From assembly GCA_963727955.1 (NCBI GenBank), contig CAVSII010000009.1, positions 144,148 through 208,147 on the forward strand: DNA of 64,000 nucleotides, given 5' to 3'. Below, one piece after another: positions 17,270 through 25,961 of this stretch. The notes below the pieces were generated by a model, which saw only the letters and a list, made by a program, of their open reading frames with translations, was not told the DNA's origin and ran no database searches. Both the position numbers and the translations under genes were made by a program. Numbering within the stretch: position 1 is the stretch's first letter; each line of letters begins with the position of its first letter. The stretch is from Bog-756 sp963727955 (GTDB taxonomy: Bacteria; Actinomycetota; Acidimicrobiia; Acidimicrobiales; RAAP-2).

Positions 17270-19753
17270 ATGCCAGGACGTGACAACGACGGAACGGGGG
17301 GCTCCGGTACCGAGGAGGACGTATCGGGGTTCATCGAGCCCATCGAGATTCAAGAGGAGATGGAACGCTCCTTTCTCGAGTATTCGATGTCGGTCATCGT
17401 GTCGCGGGCGCTACCCGACGTGCGGGACGGCCTGAAGCCCGTCCACCGGCGGATCCTCTATTCGATGTACGACCAACGGCTCCTGCCCGATCGACCTCGG
17501 AACAAGTGCGCCAAAGTGGTCGGCGACGTCATGGGGTCGTACCACCCTCACGGAGATTCGGCTATCTACGAGGCCCTGGCCCGGATGGTCCAGGAATTCT
17601 CCATGCGCCATCCGTTGATCGACGGCCACGGGAACTTCGGGGGGACGGGTCCCGACGAAGGTCCGGCGGCCATGAGGTACACCGAGTGCCGGCTGGGAGC
17701 CCTGGCCCTCGAACTGATGAGCGGCATCGATCAGGAGACGGTCGACTTCACTCCCAACTACGACGCCACATCGGAAGAGCCGGTGGTTCTTCCCGCCCGC
17801 TTTCCCAACCTGCTGGTCAACGGATCCCAGGGGATCGCCGTGGGCATGGCCACCAACATTCCGCCACACAATCTGGGCGAGGTGATCGACGCCACCGTCC
17901 ACCTGCTCGAGCATCCCGACTCCACTCCCGACGAGCTCATGGAATTCGTCAAGGGCCCGGACTTTCCCACCGGCGCACTCATCCTCGGGCGCCAGGGGAT
18001 CCTGGACGCCATCCGCACCGGTCGGGGCTCCATCAAGATGCGCGCTGTGGCCGAGGTCGAAGAGGGCCGGGCCGGCGAGACCCGGATCGTGGTCAGCGAG
18101 ATGCCCTATCAAGCCTCGATCGCCTCGGTCTCGAAGAAGATCGAAGACCTGGTGAGGGCCGGGGATCTGGACGGGATCGCCGAGGTCCAGGACGATTCGT
18201 CGGGAGGCAAGACCCGATTGGTGATCCGTCTCAAGAGGGACGCCAACGCCAACGTCGTTCTCAACAACCTGTTCAAACAGACCCCTATGCAGACCAGCTT
18301 CGGCGTCAATGCCGTTGCTCTGGTCGACGGGGTGCCCCGGACCCTGAACCTGGCTCAGATGCTGACCCACTACGTGGCCCATCAGGTCGAGGTTGTCACC
18401 CGGCGCTCACAGTTCCTGCTGGACAAGGCCCAGGCCCGTGCCCACGTGGTCGAAGGACTGCTCAAAGCCATCGACATGTTGGACGCGGTGATCGCCGCCA
18501 TTCGCTCGTCGGACGATCGTCCTGCAGCCCTGACGACCTTGCAGGCAGCTCCGTTCGAGTTCAGCGAGGAACAGGCCAACCACATCCTCGACATGACGCT
18601 GGCCCGCCTCACCCGGCTGGGCCGCTCCAACCTCGAAGACGAATTGGCCAAGCTTCTGGAGGAGATCGCCGAGCTGCAGTCCATCCTCCGTGATCCGGCC
18701 AAGTTGAGGGGAGTGATCGCCACCGAGCTGGGTGAGATCCGGCAGAAGTTCGCTAACGACCGGCGGACCGTGATCACCCATGATCCGGGGGACATGAACG
18801 TCGAGGACCTGGTGGACGACGAGGAATTGGTCGTGACCATGAGCCGGGCCGGCTACATCAAGGCGGTGTCGGCCGACGCCTTCCGTACCCAGGGTCGGGG
18901 CGGACGGGGCGTGCAGGGAGCCAAGCTGAAGGAAGAGGACCTCATCGACGACGTCGTCCACACCTCTTCCCACGCCCACCTGCTGCTGTTCTCCAACCGG
19001 GGCCGCGTGTTCCGGCTGCGTGCTCTGGAGATTCCGATGAAGGAGCGCACGGCCAGGGGGACGGCCATCGTCAATCTGCTGCCGCTGGCCCCCAATGAGG
19101 TCATCCAGGCCATCATCGGGACGCGCGACTTTCCGGACGAGAGCTATCTGGTGTTCAGCACCAAGCTCGGGCAGGTGAAGAAGACCTCCTTCAGCGAGTA
19201 CGACAAGTCGCGGCGGGAGGGGTTCATCGCCATCAACCTCCGGGAGGGTGACGAGTTGGTCCGGGTGGTGGAAACGCACGGCGACGACGATCTGTTCCTG
19301 GTCACCTCGTCGGGGATGACCATCCGTTTCTCCGAGCTCGATGTGCGGGCCATGGGACGCGACGCCGCGGGAGTGCGCGGGGTGCGGCTGAAGGCCGAGG
19401 ATCGGGTGGTTTCGTGTGACGTCGCCCGCGACGAAGCCGACATCCTGATCGTCACTGACGCCGGGTACGGCAAACGAACCAAGCTCGATCGATTCAACAG
19501 GCAGGCGCGCGGTGGTCAGGGCGTCCGGGGGATCCGTCTTACCGCCAAGCGGGGACGGGTGGTGGCGGCGTTCATGGCCGCCTTGGACGATGAGATCCTG
19601 CTCATTTCGGCCTCGGGCGTGGTCATCCGTACCGCCGTGCGGGAGATCGCTTCGCAGGGCCGTGACGCCACCGGGGTGCGGGTCATGAACCTCGACGGGG
19701 GCGATGCGGTGGCCGCGGTGGCCGCCGTGGCTGGTGAGTCCGAGGTCGAGTGA
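17270..19753 (+). CDS. gyrA: DNA gyrase subunit A
   Basis: Breakage-reunion subunit, 827 residues. The catalytic tyrosine is Y137 in AAMRYTECRLG. The quinolone-determining segment reads YHPHGDSAIYEALARM, with Ser at the E. coli S83 position (S97) and Glu at the D87 position (E101). The GyrA box QGRGGRGVQG starts the C-terminal wrapping domain. ATG start. Directly downstream of gyrB and upstream of tRNA-Ile. Confidence 0.97.
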   Translation: MPGRDNDGTGGSGTEEDVSGFIEPIEIQEEMERSFLEYSMSVIVSRALPDVRDGLKPVHRRILYSMYDQRLLPDRPRNKCAKVVGDVMGSYHPHGDSAIYEALARMVQEFSMRHPLIDGHGNFGGTGPDEGPAAMRYTECRLGALALELMSGIDQETVDFTPNYDATSEEPVVLPARFPNLLVNGSQGIAVGMATNIPPHNLGEVIDATVHLLEHPDSTPDELMEFVKGPDFPTGALILGRQGILDAIRTGRGSIKMRAVAEVEEGRAGETRIVVSEMPYQASIASVSKKIEDLVRAGDLDGIAEVQDDSSGGKTRLVIRLKRDANANVVLNNLFKQTPMQTSFGVNAVALVDGVPRTLNLAQMLTHYVAHQVEVVTRRSQFLLDKAQARAHVVEGLLKAIDMLDAVIAAIRSSDDRPAALTTLQAAPFEFSEEQANHILDMTLARLTRLGRSNLEDELAKLLEEIAELQSILRDPAKLRGVIATELGEIRQKFANDRRTVITHDPGDMNVEDLVDDEELVVTMSRAGYIKAVSADAFRTQGRGGRGVQGAKLKEEDLIDDVVHTSSHAHLLLFSNRGRVFRLRALEIPMKERTARGTAIVNLLPLAPNEVIQAIIGTRDFPDESYLVFSTKLGQVKKTSFSEYDKSRREGFIAINLREGDELVRVVETHGDDDLFLVTSSGMTIRFSELDVRAMGRDAAGVRGVRLKAEDRVVSCDVARDEADILIVTDAGYGKRTKLDRFNRQARGGQGVRGIRLTAKRGRVVAAFMAALDDEILLISASGVVIRTAVREIASQGRDATGVRVMNLDGGDAVAAVAAVAGESEVE

Positions 19754-19766
19754 GCGCAGGGTTGGG

Positions 19767-19788
19767 CCGGTGTGGCGGGGGGCACCGG
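19767..19788 (+). terminator. Candidate stem-loop after gyrA
   Basis: CCGGTG (19767-19772) pairs with CACCGG (19783-19788) around a 10-nt G-rich loop shortly after the gyrA stop. There is no T-run, so this is a weak terminator candidate. Confidence 0.3.
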
Positions 19789-19837
19789 GCGCCGAAGTGA
19801 GCTCGTTCCTTGGGGTAGCGTCATACACCGCCGTCGC

Positions 19838-19914
19838 GGGGCTATAGCTCAGTCGGTTAGAGCGCAGCACTGATAATGCTGAGGTCGCAAGTTCGATTCT
19901 TGCTAGCCCCACCA
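19838..19914 (+). tRNA. tRNA-Ile (GAT anticodon), CCA encoded
   Basis: Acceptor GGGGCTA pairs with TAGCCCC. D-arm AGCTCAGTCGGTTAGAGC, anticodon arm CAGCA-CTGATAA-TGCTG with anticodon GAT, and T-arm with GTTCGATTC are canonical. The CCA tail is encoded (19912-19914). It follows gyrA, as in many actinobacteria. Its 3' half is the target of an integration event (see the repeat at 21953). Confidence 0.98.
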
Positions 19915-19915
19915 G
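19870..19915. repeat. att core copy 1 (within tRNA-Ile)
   Basis: First copy of the 46-bp direct repeat, running from the anticodon loop (CTGATAATGCT) through the encoded CCA plus G. Here it is part of the intact tRNA gene. Confidence 0.88.
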
Positions 19916-20108
19916 GTCAGGGGCACTTTCCGAGGGCCCAGAATCGGACAGTGTCCTATAAATGTCCTAGGTCGGATAGCATTTGGGACATGCCCAGTAG
20001 GGCGAATCTGTGTGGATTCCAGTCCATGCATTCGACTGTGGCTCCGGCACCTGTTTGACACTCCCCGTACGCGGCACAGTCACGTCCAGGGACGCGCAGG
20101 GGTCGCCG

Positions 20109-20238
20109 ATGCTGGTGGAGCTGGGACTGGTGGGACATGGTCAACGGGGTGACCCGCCAGACGGTGCACACTTGGCTCCGCCGATATGCGAGCTCGGGTG
20201 TGACCGGCCCGGTCGACAGACCTGCAAGCCCGAGATGT
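20109..20238 (+). pseudogene. Remnant of an IS481-like transposase (N-terminal HTH)
   Basis: Two short frames together resemble the start of IS481-family transposases: MLVELGLV from 20109, then, after a phase change, GVTRQTVHTWLRRYASSGV followed by TGPVDRPASPRC from 20140. The middle of the usual HTH and the entire DDE catalytic region are missing. The phase change and deletion mean it cannot be functional. The IS481 family name rests on recognising the HTH wording only. Confidence 0.6.
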
Positions 20239-20297
20239 AGAGTGATTCGGATCGGTCTTATCCGGGGCAGGGCTGAGTTACTGGCCCCCAAGGCAAG

Positions 20298-21548
20298 GTG
20301 GGGCAGATGACCAATGGGCAACAACACAGGGCCGTTACGCGCGTCGTCTTCCAGGTGGTCGCCGGGCGGACCACCTGGGCAGCCTTACTGACGGCCGGGG
20401 TGTTCATCGCCGCAGGCGGAGTGGTAGCCGCGCCTACTAGCGCCCAGGCGGCAAGCGTGCCTGGTGCTAGCGGTCCTGAACCCTGGCACGTCCAGAAGAT
20501 TCTCAACTCGGTCAACGAATCGCTCGCCGGGGTGTCCTGCTCGGCGGGGAACGCCTGCACCGCAGTCGGTCAAGTGTCCTTCGGCCAGTCCACGGGCACG
20601 TTGGCCCAACGATGGAGCGGCACGGGTTGGACCCCCGAGACGACAGTGACGCCATCGGGGGGCTACGGCGGTTTCCTCACCTCGGTCTCTTGCTCGTCTA
20701 CGTCGTATTGCGAAGCCGTGGGGCAATACAACAATTCCGAAGAGGCCACCAACGCTCCGTTGGCGGAGATCTGGAACGGATCAACCTGGGCAGTCCAGGT
20801 GACACCCGCGCCGCCGAACCCGGGTCCGGCGACCGGTAGCGGCTTCTACTCCGTTTCGTGCACCTCGCCTGACGCGTGCACTGCGGTCGGCTACGCGCCC
20901 TCGGAGAGCTTCAGTAAGCCCGAGGTGACCCTGGTGGAGACGTGGAACGGAAGCGCATGGCAGGAGCAGGCAGGCCCGGTCCGAGCCGGGCAGCTCAACG
21001 GCGTCTCCTGCCTGTCGACCTCCTTCTGCATGGCGGTCGGTACACGCGAGCCGAGCAGTGGTCCCTCCGACTCCCTCATCGAGCTTTGGAATGGAACCGA
21101 TTGGGCCATCCAGCCCAGCCCCGAGGCCACCAACAGCAGCCTCGACAGCGTCTCGTGCACGTCCAGCACCGCATGCACCGCGGTGGGGGCCACCCAGGTG
21201 GGCACCGCCGCGCTGGCGGCGTCCTGGAACGGGAAACAGTGGTCGGTCGAGCAGACACCGGCGCCGACCGGCGGGACCAGTAGCCTGCTGACCGGGGTTT
21301 CATGCAGCTCATCCGACGCCTGCACTGCCGTGGGGGCGTACAACCTGGGTCCGTTTACGGAGGCCAACTTGGCCGAGCAGTGGAACGGCGAATCGTGGAC
21401 TGTTCAGGCCACCGCCGACGCCGCGGGAGCGTCTACTAGCCAGCTCGATGGCGTCTCGTGCGTCTCGCCCACCAGTTGCAGCGGGGTTGGGTACTCCAAC
21501 TCATCCGACCTCGTGCCCTCGGCGCTGGCCGAAGCTGAACGCCCCTAG
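20298..21548 (+). CDS. Secreted repeat protein, seven WNG-W / VSC repeats (probable beta-propeller-like)
   Basis: 416 residues with a twin-positive N-terminus, a hydrophobic core (TTWAALLTAGVFIAAGG) and a plausible AQA-A signal cleavage near residue 51. The mature part has seven repeats of about 45-55 residues, each with (G/S)VSC-x6-C-x-(A/G)VG followed by LAE-WNG-W. The paired cysteines in each repeat suggest a disulfide per blade. There is no sortase or cell-wall anchor. Such proteins recur in Acidimicrobiia and other actinobacteria with unknown function. It is the only intact gene of the tRNA-bounded island. A cargo role in adhesion or carbohydrate binding is only a guess. Confidence 0.8.
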   Translation: MGQMTNGQQHRAVTRVVFQVVAGRTTWAALLTAGVFIAAGGVVAAPTSAQAASVPGASGPEPWHVQKILNSVNESLAGVSCSAGNACTAVGQVSFGQSTGTLAQRWSGTGWTPETTVTPSGGYGGFLTSVSCSSTSYCEAVGQYNNSEEATNAPLAEIWNGSTWAVQVTPAPPNPGPATGSGFYSVSCTSPDACTAVGYAPSESFSKPEVTLVETWNGSAWQEQAGPVRAGQLNGVSCLSTSFCMAVGTREPSSGPSDSLIELWNGTDWAIQPSPEATNSSLDSVSCTSSTACTAVGATQVGTAALAASWNGKQWSVEQTPAPTGGTSSLLTGVSCSSSDACTAVGAYNLGPFTEANLAEQWNGESWTVQATADAAGASTSQLDGVSCVSPTSCSGVGYSNSSDLVPSALAEAERP

Positions 21549-21844
21549 TCCGCACCCGACCTCGTCGGTGTCCTCCTGACCAGAGGGCGACCTGCGAAGA
21601 TCCACCCCGTCCTGCTGGGCAATCCGTTCTCGAGGCGCCTGGCGGACGGGCGGGTGAAGTGCGGATCGTCGTCGACTCCGGTAGTGAAGTAGTACCGACC
21701 GACATCCTCGGCCAGCGGATCACAGGCAATCCAATCGGCGACCGAGTCAGCTGCGACGGAAAGGACAATGACACCGTCCAGGTCTTGGATGCGAACCGTT
21801 GCCTCAGTCGGAAGGTCGGGCCAACATTCTGGTCCCGACGCATC
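21545..21844 (-). pseudogene. Gene fragment without start codon
   Basis: On the minus strand an open frame of 99 codons (DASGPECWPDLPTEATVRIQ at its start, later VADWIACDPLAEDVGRYYFT) has protein-like composition but no ATG or GTG, and its only TTG is near the C-terminal end. It ends at TAG 21545-21547, overlapping the stop of the convergent secreted-protein gene. It may be the 3' end of a gene cut off by the island boundary. No family is recognised. Confidence 0.4.
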
Positions 21845-21912
21845 TCAGGGCGTCCCACCAGGTCGGAGCCATTGGCGCCGGTGAGGGCTCTGAACTCCAA
21901 TAGTGACACGGC

Positions 21913-21938
21913 CCGGGACCAACCGGGACCAACCGGGA
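21913..21938. repeat. 10-bp tandem repeat next to the distal att copy
   Basis: CGGGACCAAC occurs twice in tandem and is followed by CGGGATC, 15 bp from the distal att copy. Direct repeats next to an att core can be recombinase arm sites, but this is speculative. Confidence 0.4.
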
Positions 21939-21952
21939 TCGTTCAGATCTCC

Positions 21953-21998
21953 CTGATAATGCTGAGGTCGCAAGTTCGATTCTTGCTAGCCCCACCAG
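21953..21998. repeat. att core copy 2 (duplicated 3' half of tRNA-Ile)
   Basis: Exact 46-bp copy of the tRNA-Ile 3' half including encoded CCA. It lacks the acceptor 5' strand and D-arm, so it is not a second tRNA gene. It marks the right end of the island. Confidence 0.9.
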
Positions 21999-22379
21999 TC
22001 CCATCGGTGACTCCCACCACCGTGGTGCGGGAGGCTGCCAGCGATCCGGCGGGCCATCAGCCCGTACCGTTCAGGAGACCTTGGCTCCCAACAGCTCGGC
22101 CGGTGAAATCACCGGTGCGCGCTCAGTTTTGTCTGTGCAGCCTCGCCCAGTTGCAGCGACGACCCGGCCAGGTGCGCCTGAGCCCTGGCTCGCGGCCGAA
22201 GTTGTCGAGCACTCCGAAGGTGGCGGCGTCCTCACCGAAGGCGACCACGTCACGGGGCCCTGTTCCTGTCAGGCCAGCTGCTGCGGGTCGACTCCTCTAT
22301 TCCGACAGCGGCCATGATCAGCCGCCGAAATAATCCCGGTGATGTTTGCGTTGCGAAGTAATGGTGGGGGCGAGGTGCA
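21999..22379. other. 381-bp gap right of the island; possible decayed gene on the minus strand
   Basis: No intact gene. On the minus strand two frames have coding-like wording, RDVVAFGEDAATFGVLDNFG around 22190-22260 and APVISPAELLGAKVS ending near 22071, but they are out of phase with each other. This would fit a frameshifted 3' end of a lost gene. No family is assignable. Confidence 0.3.
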
Positions 22380-22748
22380 GTGGACTACGCCAGAAAGGGG
22401 ACCCTTGCCGTGAACGGGAAAGAAGTTGGCCCACCTGAGACCCAGTGGCCCCGGAATACTTTCAGCGCTTCGGAAGGTCGGACCCAGGTGCCGAATGCCT
22501 CCGATGCCGCCATCACCGGCGAGAGAGCCCGTGAACTGATCGACCGGGCGACGCTCGAGCTGGGCAGAATTGCCGCCGTTGTCGACAGCATCAGGGATGG
22601 CTTCTCCCCAACCATGGAGCTGCTCGAGGCCGGCTATGCGATTCAAACGGCCCTCGTAGCGCTGAGCGAATGGACCGGCGGTCGAAGCCACCAACATTGG
22701 GGGGACTCTTGGCCGTTCGCAACGGTGGAAGGCGGATGGGAGCCGTGA
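22380..22748 (+). CDS. Hypothetical small protein
   Basis: 122 residues, no signal peptide or membrane segment. The C-terminal half (TGERARELIDRATLELGRIA to ALVALSEWTGG) looks helical and may be the conserved part; the first 40 residues look like linker. GTG start. It ends 13 bp before the DMT permease on the same strand, so co-transcription is likely. No family is recognised. Confidence 0.5.
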   Translation: MDYARKGTLAVNGKEVGPPETQWPRNTFSASEGRTQVPNASDAAITGERARELIDRATLELGRIAAVVDSIRDGFSPTMELLEAGYAIQTALVALSEWTGGRSHQHWGDSWPFATVEGGWEP

Positions 22749-22761
22749 GGAGACTGGACGG

Positions 22762-23823
22762 ATGACCGTCCAGGTGGTCGGGCTGGCGTTGGCGGCCAGT
22801 GGATTCACAGCCTTGGCTTCGGTTGCCCAACGGTGGGCAGCCAAACCGGCGCCTGACGAGCTGAGCTTCAGCTGGCGCTTGGCCGGGTACCTGATTCATC
22901 GGCCGGTGTGGTTTCTCGGGATCGCCAGCATGATCCTCGGGTTCGTCTTTCAGGTGGGGGCCTTGCGGCTCGGCAGCTTGAGTCTGGTGCAGCCGCTGAT
23001 CGCAACCGAGCTGGTGATCGTGTTTGGCCTCATCGCCCTGCGAGGCCGCAGCCACGTCGGGGGGCGTGACTGGCTCTCGGCCATTGGCATGGCCATCGGA
23101 CTGGGAGCCTTCCTAGCTCTGGCCCGGCCGTCGACCGGGCACCACCATGCATCCTCCTCGATGTGGGTTGTGGCCGCCTTGTCCACGTTCGCCCTGGCTG
23201 GTGTTCTGGTCGCTCTGGCCTACTGGCCAGATCGAGTGGGCCACCGTTCGAGCGCCACCCGGAGGGCTGCGCTCCTCGGGATCGCCGCCGCTATCGGGTT
23301 CGGGTTCGTTGCGGCGGTGGTGAAGGAGCTCAGCACCCACCTGGCGCAGGGGCCATCCGGAATCTTTGGTAACTGGTCTCCCTATGTGTTGGTTCTCTCG
23401 GGCGCGGTAGCGATGTTCTTGGCTTCGAACGCCTTCCAGGCCGGGTCGCTGGCTGCCTCCCAACCGGGCCTGACTATCGTCGACCCGCTCGTGGCCAGTG
23501 CCCTCGGCGTGGTCCTGTTCGGCGACAGACTCGACATTCATCCCCTGGCCATTGTCGGGGAGGCACTCGCTCTCACTTTGGTGGTGGTCAGCGTCATGGT
23601 GTTGAGTCGCAGCCCACTCGTACAGGGCGAAACCGCGCCTCCCGATCCCCTGGGCTCGACGGTTCTCTATCGGCTGCCCGCCGACTCAGGACGGTCGGTC
23701 CCCGACCATGGAATGCCGCTGTACCTGGAGAACGGGACCATCGAGATCAGCGCGGCGATGCATGAACCGGAAGCTCCTGTGGCGGCACCACGGACGACGG
23801 TGAATGCAGGGAAGGAGGCTTAG
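22762..23823 (+). CDS. DMT-superfamily (EamA-like) permease
   Basis: 353 residues with about nine to ten hydrophobic segments in two halves (residues 1-118 and 134-290), characteristic of drug/metabolite transporters. The second-half motif (QPGLTIVDPLVASALGVVLFGDRL) is the usual EamA pattern. The last 60 residues form a cytosolic tail rich in Pro and Ala. The substrate cannot be read from sequence. ATG start 13 bp after the small upstream gene. Confidence 0.82.
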   Translation: MTVQVVGLALAASGFTALASVAQRWAAKPAPDELSFSWRLAGYLIHRPVWFLGIASMILGFVFQVGALRLGSLSLVQPLIATELVIVFGLIALRGRSHVGGRDWLSAIGMAIGLGAFLALARPSTGHHHASSSMWVVAALSTFALAGVLVALAYWPDRVGHRSSATRRAALLGIAAAIGFGFVAAVVKELSTHLAQGPSGIFGNWSPYVLVLSGAVAMFLASNAFQAGSLAASQPGLTIVDPLVASALGVVLFGDRLDIHPLAIVGEALALTLVVVSVMVLSRSPLVQGETAPPDPLGSTVLYRLPADSGRSVPDHGMPLYLENGTIEISAAMHEPEAPVAAPRTTVNAGKEA

Positions 23824-24017
23824 TTCGCTCTCGTAAAAACGGGGGGAGTCGAGATCTAAACCGGCTCGACTGGCCAACACCCGGTCGGTGGCGTCGGCTG
23901 GCCCGGCCGCGTGGGTCGAAGTGGCCAAGGATCCCCATCTTTCGAATCGGCGGCACGGGCTAAATTGTCGGCCAACATCACTTCGGGCGTTAAACACCGG
24001 AGACAAAGGAAGTGGCA

Positions 24018-25961
24018 ATGGTGCACACGATTCGTCACCTCACCGGGACGGCGAAGCCCGGAGAGCCCAACGACCGCCCTCCCGCCCCGGCGCCCCCTCC
24101 CCCGCCACGGTGGCGGATGTGGCTCTTACCGGCAGGCGTCCTCATCACCCTGCTGTTGCTCTCCGTCAATCACACATCGAGCACCCCGACCGAGAACTTC
24201 AGCTACTCGAAGTTCCTTTCCCAGGTCACTACCGGCCATGTCCGTACGGCCTCGGTCAACCCGAGCGGCGCCATCACCGGGACGCTCAAAGACGGCGACG
24301 ACTACACCAGCCAGATCCCTACAGCCATCACCGACGACCAGCTGGCACCCACACTCAAGGCCCACGACGTGAATGTCACCGGGGTGGGACAGGGATCCGC
24401 CCTCCTTTCGGACCTTCTGGCCTTTGTCCCCATCCTCTTGTTCATCGCCTTTTTCATCTGGATCGGACGACGGAGCCAAAAGCAGCTGACCGGGGGCATC
24501 ATGGGCATCGGGGGATCCAAGGCCAAGGTCTACGACGAGGACAAGCCCACCACCCGATTCACCGACATCGCCGGCTACGAGGGGGCCAAGCGCGAGGTGT
24601 CCGAGGTGGTCGACTTCCTGAGCCACCCCGAGCGCTACGCCCGGGCCGGGGCCATCGGCCCCCGGGGTGTCCTCATGGTGGGCCCCCCGGGGACGGGAAA
24701 GACCCTGATGGCCCGGGCCGTGGCCGGCGAGGCCGGGGTGCCTTTCCTGGCCCTCACCGGGTCGAGCTTCGTCGAGCTGTTCGTGGGGGTCGGGGCCTCG
24801 CGGGTGCGGGACCTGTTCGCCGACGCCCGCAAGCGGGCCCCCTCCATCGTCTTCATCGACGAGATCGACGCCATCGGCCAGCGACGGGGGGGCTCCATCG
24901 TCTCCAACGACGAGCGGGAGCAGACCCTCAACCAGTTACTGGCCGAGATGGACGGCTTCGACCCCACCACCGGGGTGGTGGTCATGGCCGCCACCAACCG
25001 GCCCGAGGTGCTCGACCCGGCCCTCCTGCGCCCGGGCCGGTTCGACCGGGAGGTGGAGATCCCCCTGCCCAACCAGGCCGAACGGACGGCCATCCTGGCC
25101 GTGCACACCGAGGGGAAGCACTTGTCCGACGATGTTGATTTCAATGCGGTGGCCCGGGCCACCCCCGGGTTCTCGGGGGCCGACCTGGCCAATCTGATCA
25201 ACGAGGCGGCCATCGTGGCTGTCAGGGACGACCGGGACGTCATCTTCGCCAAAGACATCGATGAGGCCCGGGACCGGGTCATCTTGGGGAGGAGGGACGG
25301 CTCCAACGCCCTTCTGCCCGAGGAGAAGCACTCGGTGGCCGTCCACGAGGCCGGCCACGCCCTGGTGGCCTTTTTCTCCGAGCACGGCGACCCGGTGGCC
25401 AAGATCACCATCCTGCCGGCCGGGCGGGCCTTGGGCGTCACCGAGCAGCTGCCGGTCGACGAGCGCCACCTCTACGCCGAGAGCTACCTGCTCGACTCCC
25501 TGGCCATCCGCCTGGGCGGCCGGGCCTCGGAGAACCTGGTCCTGGGGGAGGCCTCGACCGGGGCGGCCAACGACTTGTCGGGGGCCACCGACCTGGCCAT
25601 CAAGATGGTCCGGGACTGGGGGCTGTCCCCCCGGTTGGGACCCATCGGCTACGGATCCGACCAGGCCTCCTATCTGAGCGGGTCCCCGCTGGGCCAGGAA
25701 CGCCCTTTCTCTGAGGGCACCCAGCAGGTCATCGACGAGGAGGTGAGCCGCCTGCTCACCGAGGCCGAGGACAGGGCCCGGGGAGCGCTCACCGCCAACC
25801 GTGATGCCCTCGACGCCACGGTGAGCGCTCTTCTGGAGAAGGAGACCATCTCCGGGGAGGAACTCACCGCCATCGTCGATCGGGTCAAAGGTGACGCCGC
25901 TCAGGAGAAGCGACCCGGAGTCAAAGCCCCGGTCAACGCCAAAACGAGGTCACATGCCTGA
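24018..25961 (+). CDS. ftsH: ATP-dependent zinc metalloprotease FtsH
   Basis: Membrane-anchored AAA+ protease for quality control. After a Pro-rich start come two membrane helices (about 33-52 and 131-150), Walker A GPPGTGKT (about 222), Walker B IVFIDEIDAI, the SRH segment ending RPGRFDRE, and the zinc motif HEAGH (about 442). ATG 24018 is preferred to GTG 24012 because AAAGGA is 7 bp before it. At 647 residues it is slightly short. Its distance from the usual hpt-folE neighbourhood suggests a second paralogue, which is inferred. Confidence 0.95.
   Translation: MVHTIRHLTGTAKPGEPNDRPPAPAPPPPPRWRMWLLPAGVLITLLLLSVNHTSSTPTENFSYSKFLSQVTTGHVRTASVNPSGAITGTLKDGDDYTSQIPTAITDDQLAPTLKAHDVNVTGVGQGSALLSDLLAFVPILLFIAFFIWIGRRSQKQLTGGIMGIGGSKAKVYDEDKPTTRFTDIAGYEGAKREVSEVVDFLSHPERYARAGAIGPRGVLMVGPPGTGKTLMARAVAGEAGVPFLALTGSSFVELFVGVGASRVRDLFADARKRAPSIVFIDEIDAIGQRRGGSIVSNDEREQTLNQLLAEMDGFDPTTGVVVMAATNRPEVLDPALLRPGRFDREVEIPLPNQAERTAILAVHTEGKHLSDDVDFNAVARATPGFSGADLANLINEAAIVAVRDDRDVIFAKDIDEARDRVILGRRDGSNALLPEEKHSVAVHEAGHALVAFFSEHGDPVAKITILPAGRALGVTEQLPVDERHLYAESYLLDSLAIRLGGRASENLVLGEASTGAANDLSGATDLAIKMVRDWGLSPRLGPIGYGSDQASYLSGSPLGQERPFSEGTQQVIDEEVSRLLTEAEDRARGALTANRDALDATVSALLEKETISGEELTAIVDRVKGDAAQEKRPGVKAPVNAKTRSHA

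Larger units (their letters stand above)
19870..21998. mobile_element. tRNA-Ile-bounded mini-island
   Basis: The 46 bp from the anticodon loop to one base past CCA (19870-19915) recurs exactly at 21953-21998. This is the footprint of tyrosine-recombinase integration into a tRNA 3' half. The 2.08 kb between the copies holds a transposase remnant, a secreted repeat protein and a start-less fragment, but no integrase, so the element is either decayed or mobilised in trans. Confidence 0.85.

Noticed and set aside
18407..19912. 501-codon minus-strand frame opposite gyrA and tRNA-Ile
   Set aside because: It is antisense to gyrA; its start reads GLARIELATSALS, the familiar artefact of translating the reverse of a tRNA gene.
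21953..21998. Possible second tRNA-Ile gene
   Set aside because: Only the 3' half is present; there is no D-arm or 5' acceptor strand.
21804..22004. Minus-strand frame beginning with the same tRNA-antisense words
   Set aside because: Same artefact, caused by the duplicated tRNA 3' half.
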